From contig NC_009937.1 in the NCBI RefSeq assembly GCF_000010525.1, forward strand, positions 3,477,501-3,541,500: a stretch of 64,000 nt of DNA, read 5' to 3'. The notes below the pieces were generated by a model. The model ran no database searches and was not told the DNA's origin. It saw nothing but the letters and a program-made list of their open reading frames with translations. The stretch is from Azorhizobium caulinodans ORS 571 (GTDB lineage Bacteria; Pseudomonadota; Alphaproteobacteria; Rhizobiales; Xanthobacteraceae). Shown here in pieces: positions 57,997 through 64,000 of the stretch. Both the position numbers and the translations under genes were made by a program. The stretch's first letter is position 1, and every line of letters starts with the position of its first letter.

Positions 57997-59172
57997 ATGG
58001 CTTGCGCTGTTCTTATCGTCGCTGCGGGCCGCGGCACCAGGGCCGGTGGTGCGGTGCCGAAGCAATACCACAGACTTGGCGGCGAATCTGTGTTGCGGCG
58101 CACACTGCTTCGCTTTGCGGAATGCGCAGCCATCGATGTGATTCAGGTGGTCACCCATCCCGACGACGCGCCGCTTTATGAGCAGGCGGTCGCGGGCCTG
58201 ACCAAAGTGCTGCCGCAGGTGGCAGGTGGCGCCACCCGCCAGCAGTCCGTCCGCGCAGGTCTCGAGGCGCTCGCAGCTTATGGTCCGGAGAGGGTTCTGG
58301 TGCAGGACGGCGCCCGCCCCTTCACGCCGCCGGAGGTGATTGCCCGCGCCATCGCCGCGCTGGACGGAAACACCGCCGCCATCCCCGTCCTGCCCGTCAC
58401 GGACACCATCAAGCACGTGGATGCCGCCGGACACGTGACCGGCACCGTGGACCGCGCCATGCTGCGAGCGGTGCAGACACCCCAGGCTTTCCGATTCGCG
58501 GAGCTGCTCGCCGCCCACCGCGCGGCGGCGGACGCCCGGGTGGCCGACCTCACCGACGATGCCTCTGTCATGGAATGGGCGGGGCACACGGTGGCAACCT
58601 TTGCCGGAGACAGTGAGAACGTGAAGCTGACCAGCGCCGAAGACCTCGCCCGTGCCGCCCGCATGCTGGCGGACCTGCCCGACGTGCGCACCGGCACCGG
58701 CTTCGACGTCCACGCCTTCGGCCCCGGCGACCATGTGATGCTGGGCGGCGTCGCCATCCCCTTTGACAGGGGCCTCGACGGCCATTCGGATGCGGACGTG
58801 GGCCTGCACGCGCTCACCGACGCGGTGCTGGGCGCGCTGGCGGATGGCGACATCGGCGCCCATTTCCCGCCCTCCGATCCGCAGTGGAAGGGCGCCACCT
58901 CCGACCGCTTCCTCGCCTTCGCCATCGAGCGGGTGCGCGAACGGGGCGGCATCGTCGCCCATCTGGACCTCACGCTGATCTGCGAGGCGCCCAAGGTCGG
59001 GCCCCATCGCGATGCCATCCGCGCCGAGATCGCCCGCATCTGCGACCTCCCCCTCGGCCGCGTGAGCGTGAAGGCGACCACCACGGAGAAGCTGGGCTTC
59101 ACTGGCCGGCGCGAGGGTATCGCCGCCATGGCCTCCGCCACCATCCGCCTGCCGCTGGAGATCGGAGCATGA
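57997..59172 (+). CDS. ispDF: Bifunctional IspD-IspF enzyme of the MEP pathway
   Basis: This 391-residue enzyme carries two catalytic domains. Residues 1-225 are IspD (CDP-ME synthase), with the nucleotide loop [16 protein letters not shown] and TDDASVMEW. Residues 232-391 are IspF (MECDP synthase), with the metal ligands in TGFDVHAF and [15 protein letters not shown] and the C-terminal [12 protein letters not shown]. The ATG at 57997 begins the first strand [11 protein letters not shown]. The fusion is usual in alphaproteobacteria. The stop overlaps the cinA-like start by 4 bases. Confidence 0.97.
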
Positions 59173-59660
59173 CCGACGAGATCACCGAACGCGCAAGCCG
59201 GGTGCTGGACGTCTGCCGGGCGGCGGGCCTGATGGTGGCCACCGCGGAAAGCTGCACCGGCGGCCTCGTCGTCGGGGCGCTCACCGAGATCGCCGGCTCC
59301 TCCGACGTGGTGGACCGGGGCTTCGTCACCTATTCCAACGCCGCCAAACAGCAGATGCTGGGCGTTCCCGAGGCCATCCTCGCCGCCCATGGTGCCGTGA
59401 GCGAGGAAACCGCGCGAGCCATGGCGCGCGGCGCCCTCGCTGCCTCGCAGGCGCAGCTCTCCGTGGCCGTCACCGGCATTGCCGGACCCGGCGGCGCCAC
59501 CGAGACGAAGCCCGTGGGGCTCGTCCATTTCGCTGCCGCCAAGAAGGGCGGCATGATCCTGCACCGGGAAGAGCGTTTCGGCGACATCGGCCGCGCCGAG
59601 GTGCGCCGCCGCTCGGTTCTGGTGGCCCTCGAAATGCTGGAAACCCTTGCCCGTTTCTGA
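59169..59660 (+). CDS. CinA-family nicotinamide-nucleotide amidase (C-terminal domain only)
   Basis: This 163-residue protein corresponds to the CinA C-terminal domain, or PncC, which deamidates NMN to nicotinate mononucleotide. The active-site motif is TAESCTGGL near residue 25, followed by [14 protein letters not shown] and the conserved GIAGPGGAT. It lacks the N-terminal domain of full-length CinA, as in most alphaproteobacterial PncC proteins. It is translationally coupled to ispDF by ATGA overlap, a common arrangement. Confidence 0.93.
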
Positions 59661-59893
59661 CGGCGGACCCTGACCTTAGGGCACCACCCGCCGACGGCGA
59701 ACCATCCAAAAGCTGCGGCGATCAGACAAGATCGCCGGGCGCGCCCGCGCCATTCTGTCCGCCGACCGGACCCGGCGGAGCGTGACCCCTTGCCTTCCAT
59801 CCAGCGCCTCATCGCGCTCCCGCCCGGCCCCGCCGCCTCCAGCTTTCGCACGTCGCCCGCCCCCAATGGGGCGGCAGCAACGGAGAGACCCGC

Positions 59894-61765
59894 GTGACCG
59901 CCGACCTCATTCTCCACAACGGCAAGATCACCACGCTCGACCGGACCAATCCGGTGGCGAGCGCCGTCGCCATCAAGGACGGCACCTTCCTCGCCGTCGG
60001 CACCGATGCCGAGGCCATGGCCCATGCCGGCCCCACGACGCGCAAGGTGGACCTCAAGGGCCGCAGCGTCCTGCCGGGTCTCATCGACAACCACCTGCAC
60101 ATCATCCGCGGCGGCCTGAATTTCAACATGGAGCTGCGGTGGGACGGCATGCGCTCGCTGGCCGACGCCATGGACATGCTGAAGCGGCAGGTGGCCGTGA
60201 CCCCGCCGCCGCAATGGGTGCGGGTGGTGGGCGGCTTCACCGAGCACCAGTTCGCCGAAAAGCGCCTGCCGACCATCGCGGAGCTGAACGCGGTGGCCCC
60301 CGAGACGCCGGTCTTCATCCTGCACCTCTATGACCGTGCCCTGCTCAATGCCGCCGCTTTGCGCGCGGTGGGCTACACGAAGGACACGCCCGAGCCTCCC
60401 GGCGGCGAGATCACCCGCGATGCCGCCGGCAATCCCACCGGCCTCCTGCTGGCGCGGCCCAATGCGGCGATCCTCTATGCGACCCTCGCCAAGGGGCCGA
60501 AGCTGCCTTTTGACTATCAGCTCAACTCCACCCGCCACTTCATGCGCGAGTTGAACCGCCTCGGCGTCACCGGCGCCATCGATGCGGGCGGCGGCTTCCA
60601 GAACTATCCCGACGATTATGCGGTGATCCAGAAGCTCGCCGACGACAACCAGCTCACCATCCGCCTCGCCTACAACCTCTTCACGCAGAAGCCGAAGCAG
60701 GAGAAGGAGGACTTCCTCAACTGGACGAAGACCTCCAAGTACAAGCAGGGTAGCGACTATTTCCGCCACAACGGCGCGGGCGAGATGCTGGTCTTCTCCG
60801 CCGCCGACTTCGAGGACTTCCGCGAGCCGCGTCCGGACATGCCGCCCGAAATGGAAGGCGACCTCGAGGGCGTGGTCCGCATCCTCGCCGAGAACCGCTG
60901 GCCGTGGCGCCTGCACGCCACCTATGACGAGACCATCTCCCGCGCCCTCGACGTGTTCGAGACCGTCAACAAGGACGTGCCGCTCGCGGGACTCAACTGG
61001 TTCTTCGACCATGCGGAGACCATTTCCGAGCGCTCCATCGACCGCATCGCGGCGCTCGGCGGCGGCATCGCCGTGCAGCACCGCATGGCCTATCAGGGCG
61101 AGTATTTCGTGGAGCGTTACGGCGCCGCCGCCGCCGAGGCGACCCCGCCAGTTGCGCGGATGCTCGACAAGGGCGTGAAGGTCTCCGCCGGCACCGACGC
61201 CACCCGTGTCGCCTCCTATAATCCGTGGGTCTCGCTTTCCTGGCTGGTCACCGGCCAGACCGTGGGCGGCCTGCGCCTCTATCCCCGCCACAACTGCCTC
61301 GACCGCGAGACGGCCCTGCGCATGTGGACGGAGAAGGTGACGTGGTTCTCCAATGAGGAGGGCCGCAAGGGCCAGATCGTCGCCGGCCAGTTCGCCGACC
61401 TCATCGTGCCGGACCGTGACTTCTTCTCCTGCCCGGAGGCGGACATCGCCCATATGTCGTCCGACCTGACGATCGTGGGCGGCAAGGTCGTGTACGGCGC
61501 CGGCGACTTCAAGGCGCTGGACGACACCCCGCTGCCGCCCGCCATGCCCGACTGGTCGCCGGTGCGTACCTTCAAGGGCTATGCCGCCTGGGGCGAGCCG
61601 GAAGGCGCGGGCAAGAACTCGCTGCGCATGGCGGCCGCCTGCGGCTGTGCCAATTCCTGCGGCGTGCACGGCCACCAGCATGCCAATGCCTGGTCGAGCC
61701 GGCTGCCGGTTTCGGACCTGCGCAGCTTCTGGGGCGCCCTCGGCTGCGCCTGCTGGGCGGTGTGA
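59894..61765 (+). CDS. YtcJ-like amidohydrolase with Cys/His-rich C-terminal tail
   Basis: This 623-residue enzyme of the amidohydrolase superfamily (PF07969) has the metal motif in PGLIDNHLHIIRGG near residue 70, a catalytic Lys/Arg region, and the conserved WFFDHAETISERSIDRIAAL and SAGTDATRVASYNPW. The last 45 residues hold a dense Cys/His cluster: CGCANSCGVHGHQH followed by GCACWAV. Such a tail probably binds a metal. The GTG at 59894 follows GGAGAG. It begins a three-gene run with the DoxX-like and MFS genes. The family acts on amides or cyclic amides; the substrate here is unknown. Confidence 0.87.
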   Translation: MTADLILHNGKITTLDRTNPVASAVAIKDGTFLAVGTDAEAMAHAGPTTRKVDLKGRSVLPGLIDNHLHIIRGGLNFNMELRWDGMRSLADAMDMLKRQVAVTPPPQWVRVVGGFTEHQFAEKRLPTIAELNAVAPETPVFILHLYDRALLNAAALRAVGYTKDTPEPPGGEITRDAAGNPTGLLLARPNAAILYATLAKGPKLPFDYQLNSTRHFMRELNRLGVTGAIDAGGGFQNYPDDYAVIQKLADDNQLTIRLAYNLFTQKPKQEKEDFLNWTKTSKYKQGSDYFRHNGAGEMLVFSAADFEDFREPRPDMPPEMEGDLEGVVRILAENRWPWRLHATYDETISRALDVFETVNKDVPLAGLNWFFDHAETISERSIDRIAALGGGIAVQHRMAYQGEYFVERYGAAAAEATPPVARMLDKGVKVSAGTDATRVASYNPWVSLSWLVTGQTVGGLRLYPRHNCLDRETALRMWTEKVTWFSNEEGRKGQIVAGQFADLIVPDRDFFSCPEADIAHMSSDLTIVGGKVVYGAGDFKALDDTPLPPAMPDWSPVRTFKGYAAWGEPEGAGKNSLRMAAACGCANSCGVHGHQHANAWSSRLPVSDLRSFWGALGCACWAV

Positions 61766-61766
61766 G

Positions 61767-62186
61767 GTGGCGCCCCGCGCCACATCGGCTTGGACGGCGG
61801 GCCTTCACCGGCTCGCCCTCCTCGCTCTTTGCGCCGCCTATATCCAGGGGCCGGTGACGAAGCTGCTAGATTTCAACGGCGCCATCGCCGAGATGGTGCA
61901 TTTCGGCCTCGCGCCGCCGGCCCTGTTTGCGGCCGGCGTCATCGTCTTCGAACTGGTGGCCTCTGCCCTGGTCGTCTTCGGTCCCCTGCGCGGCTGGGCG
62001 GCACTGGCGCTCGGCGCCTTCACGCTTGCGGCGACGCTGGTCGCCCTGCGCTTCTGGGACCTGCCCCCCGGCATGGACCGCGCCATGGCGACGAACGCCT
62101 TCTTCGAGCACCTTGGCCTTGCGGGTGCGTTCGGCCTCGTCGCCCTCGACAGCTTCAAGATCAAGGGAGGCGGAACGTCCGCATGA
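61767..62186 (+). CDS. DoxX-like small membrane protein
   Basis: This 139-residue protein has four hydrophobic helices. It starts at GTG 61767, with LALLALCAAYIQGPVTKLLDF and a C-terminal EHLGLAGAFGLVALDS, the DoxX/TQO pattern. Members occur in respiratory or thiosulfate-oxidising and detoxification complexes. It overlaps the next gene by 4 bases and follows the amidohydrolase by one base. The real start is not certain because the upstream part is GC-rich and lacks a clear ribosome-binding site. Confidence 0.72.
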   Translation: MAPRATSAWTAGLHRLALLALCAAYIQGPVTKLLDFNGAIAEMVHFGLAPPALFAAGVIVFELVASALVVFGPLRGWAALALGAFTLAATLVALRFWDLPPGMDRAMATNAFFEHLGLAGAFGLVALDSFKIKGGGTSA

Positions 62187-63778
62187 CCGAAGCCAAACCC
62201 GGCGCCTCCGGCTCCATGTTCTCCGCCTTCCGCCATTCCACCTTCACCGTCCTGTGGGCGGCGGCGGTGCTGGGCAATACCGGCACCTTCATGCGCGACG
62301 TGGCGAGTTCCTGGCTCGTCACCGGCCTGTCCCCCTCCCCCACCGCCACCGCGCTCATCCAGGCGGCGGGCACGCTGCCCATCTTCCTGCTGGCCATTCC
62401 CGCCGGGGTGCTGACCGACATTCTCGACCGCCGCAAATTCCTTATCGGCATCCAGATCTATCTCGGCGCGGTCAGCATCGTGCTGCTGAGCCTTGCCGCA
62501 GCTGGCGCGCTCACCATCTGGTCACTGGCCGGGCTCACCTTTCTCGGCGGCATCGGCGCCGCGCTCATGGCGCCCACCTGGCAGGCCATCGTGCCCGAAC
62601 TGGTGCCCAAGGCCGATCTCAAGGGCGCGGTGGCCCTGAACTCGCTCGGCATCAACATCTCCCGCGCCATCGGCCCGGCGGTGGGTGGCCTGCTGCTGGC
62701 CTCGGCCGGCGCCGCCGTCACCTACGGAGCGGACGTGGCGAGCTATGTGATCGTCGGTGCGGCCCTCCTGTGGTGGAAGCGCCCGGCGAAGACCGAGGAT
62801 GCACTCACCGAGCGCTTCACCGGCGCCTTCGTGGCCGGTCTGCGCTATGCGAAGAACAGCCGCGAACTGCACGTGGTGATGCTGCGGGCGGCGGTCTTCT
62901 TCACCTGCGCCAGTTCCGTCTGGGCGCTGCTTCCTCTGGTGGCCCGCCGGCTGCTGGGCGGCGATGCCGGCTTCTATGGCCTGCTGCTCGGCGCCATCGG
63001 CCTCGGCGCCATCGGCGGCGCTCTGGTGCTCTCCCGCGTGCGGGACCGGCTGAGCACCGACGCCCTGATGCTGGGCGCGGCGCTCGTCACCGCCGCCGTC
63101 ATGGCACTGCTCGCCCTCGCCCCGCCGCAGCCGGTGGCCCTTGTGCTCATGCTGGCGCTGGGCGCGGCCTGGATCGTCGCCCTCACCACCCTCAACAGCA
63201 CGGCGCAGGCCATCCTGCCCAACTGGGTGCGCGGGCGCGCCCTCGCCATCTATCTCACCGTCTTCAACGGCGCGATGGCGCTGGGTAGCCTCGGCTGGGG
63301 CTCGGTGGCCGATGCGGTGGGCATCCCGGTCACCCTGTTCGCGGGGGCCGTGCTGCTCCTGGTGGCCGGCCTCGGCATGCACCGCCTGCCGCTGCCGAAG
63401 GGCGAAACGGACCTTGCGCCGTCCAACCACTGGCCCGAGCCTCTGCTGGCGGTGGAACCGGAGAACGACCGCGGTCCGGTGCTGGTGACCATCGAGTACC
63501 AGATCGCACCCGAGGATCGTGTCGCCTTCCTTGACGAGGCCCATCGCCTCTCCCGCGAGCGGCTGAAGGACGGCGCCTATGCCTGGGGCATCACGGAGGA
63601 CGCGGCCGCGCCTGAACGTCTGGTGGAATGGTTCCTTCTCGGCTCGTGGGCGGAGCATCTGCGGCAGCACCGCCGGGTGTCCAATGCGGATGCGGACATC
63701 CAGAAGCGCCTGCACCGCTTCCATCGCGGCGAGGCGCCGCCCGTGGTTCGGCATCTTCTCGGGTTGGAGAGCGCCTAG
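62183..63778 (+). CDS. MFS transporter with C-terminal monooxygenase-like domain
   Basis: This 531-residue protein has twelve hydrophobic helices (1-410) in the EntS/MFS_3 pattern, including RDVASSWLVTGLS and DILDRRKFLIG between helices two and three. Residues 425-531 form an ABM-type ferredoxin-fold domain (VLVTIEYQIAPEDRVAFLDEA). MFS proteins with such a tail are found in proteobacteria, and the tail's activity is unproven. It is coupled to the DoxX-like gene and is probably an exporter linked to the product of the amidohydrolase. Confidence 0.85.
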   Translation: MTEAKPGASGSMFSAFRHSTFTVLWAAAVLGNTGTFMRDVASSWLVTGLSPSPTATALIQAAGTLPIFLLAIPAGVLTDILDRRKFLIGIQIYLGAVSIVLLSLAAAGALTIWSLAGLTFLGGIGAALMAPTWQAIVPELVPKADLKGAVALNSLGINISRAIGPAVGGLLLASAGAAVTYGADVASYVIVGAALLWWKRPAKTEDALTERFTGAFVAGLRYAKNSRELHVVMLRAAVFFTCASSVWALLPLVARRLLGGDAGFYGLLLGAIGLGAIGGALVLSRVRDRLSTDALMLGAALVTAAVMALLALAPPQPVALVLMLALGAAWIVALTTLNSTAQAILPNWVRGRALAIYLTVFNGAMALGSLGWGSVADAVGIPVTLFAGAVLLLVAGLGMHRLPLPKGETDLAPSNHWPEPLLAVEPENDRGPVLVTIEYQIAPEDRVAFLDEAHRLSRERLKDGAYAWGITEDAAAPERLVEWFLLGSWAEHLRQHRRVSNADADIQKRLHRFHRGEAPPVVRHLLGLESA

Positions 63779-63827
63779 AATCCGGAAATAAGAACATGCG
63801 GCGTCGTTTCGCCGCTGGGCAGCGGGT

Positions 63828-63851
63828 GGGCGGAGCCTTCGGGTTCCGCCC
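63828..63851 (+). terminator. Hairpin with TTCG loop upstream of the response regulator
   Basis: GGGCGGAGCC (63828-63837) pairs with GGTTCCGCCC (63842-63851), with one wobble, around a TTCG loop. There is no T-tract after it. It lies between the MFS gene and the response regulator start and may be a terminator or a leader hairpin. Confidence 0.5.
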
Positions 63852-63880
63852 CCCGCCCACCGCCCAAGTGGAGGAAGGCT

Positions 63881-64000
63881 GTGACTGCGCCTTTGATTGC
63901 GTTCATTGACGATGACCCCGCCATCGGCGAGGCCATCGCCAATTTCTTTGCTGCCTATGATTATGAAGCGGCGGTCTTCAACGACGCCGAGACGTTTTTG
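63881..64000 (+). CDS. Response regulator receiver domain protein, partial
   Basis: The first 40 codons of a gene running past the window end are seen. It starts at GTG 63881 after GGAGGAAGG. The translation shows a receiver opening with the acidic pocket: PLIAFIDDDPAIGEAI, then a helix and a second strand YDYEAAVFNDAETFL. The pattern suggests a FixJ/NarL or other two-component regulator; output domain and partner kinase are outside the window. Confidence 0.82.
   Translation, partial: MTAPLIAFIDDDPAIGEAIANFFAAYDYEAAVFNDAETFL

Overview
The window is GC-rich, tightly packed chromosomal DNA of an alphaproteobacterium, most likely a hyphomicrobialian of the Xanthobacteraceae type (Azorhizobium/Xanthobacter-like). 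This rests on the order dusB(nifR3)-ntrB-ntrC-...-ntrY-ntrX-trkA-trkH-hfq-hflX, on an ispD-ispF fusion, and on a secG/pyrG/kdsA/eno group with insertions. The taxon is an inference from gene order and protein style; no database search was run. I found no rRNA, tRNA, CRISPR array, transposase or prophage gene.

Layout. 1-11125: a catabolic/transport region. It holds a peptide-type ABC transporter (permease end, fused permease-ATPase, second ATPase), an SDR dehydrogenase, a small 2Fe-2S protein, an HcnB-like FAD/Fe-S subunit, a DadA/HcnC-like FAD amine oxidase, a GlxA/SouR-type AraC regulator, L-serine ammonia-lyase and a serine hydroxymethyltransferase. Together they suggest import and oxidation of an N-substituted amino acid, with carbon leaving through glycine, serine and pyruvate. 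11146-21561: a proline-rich membrane protein, Fe-type SOD, a GT39-like membrane glycosyltransferase, a secreted phytase-like esterase, a CorA/ZntB transporter, an M20 peptidase, a degenerate receiver protein and a HerA-like ATPase.

21744-33617: a housekeeping set (enolase, KdsA, CTP synthase, SecG, H+-pyrophosphatase, an aminotransferase) interrupted by QueF, a DUF1835 protein, a glyoxalase-like protein and an SMR exporter. The exporter is preceded by two hairpins with ACGA loops that look like a guanidine-II (mini-ykkC) riboswitch. 33857-38746: M48 peptidase, DsbA-like oxidoreductase, AroQ and the biotin carboxylase pair AccB-AccC. 38818-43050: an ABC transporter made of one ATPase and one double permease, then a methyltransferase.

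43101-57805: the nitrogen and RNA-regulation block, all on the minus strand, read as dusB-ntrB-ntrC-(GAF/PAS/EAL protein)-ntrY-ntrX-trkA-trkH-hfq-hflX. The EAL protein lies between the two two-component pairs and has a broken GGDEF motif. 57997-64000: IspDF, CinA-like amidase, a Cys-rich-tailed amidohydrolase, a DoxX-like protein, an MFS exporter with a C-terminal monooxygenase-like domain, and the start of a response regulator.

Three copies of an inverted-pair G/C-tract repeat (REPIN-like, about 140-155 bp) lie at 5396-5550, 5681-5826 and 25251-25390. The most notable non-coding signals are these repeats and the riboswitch.
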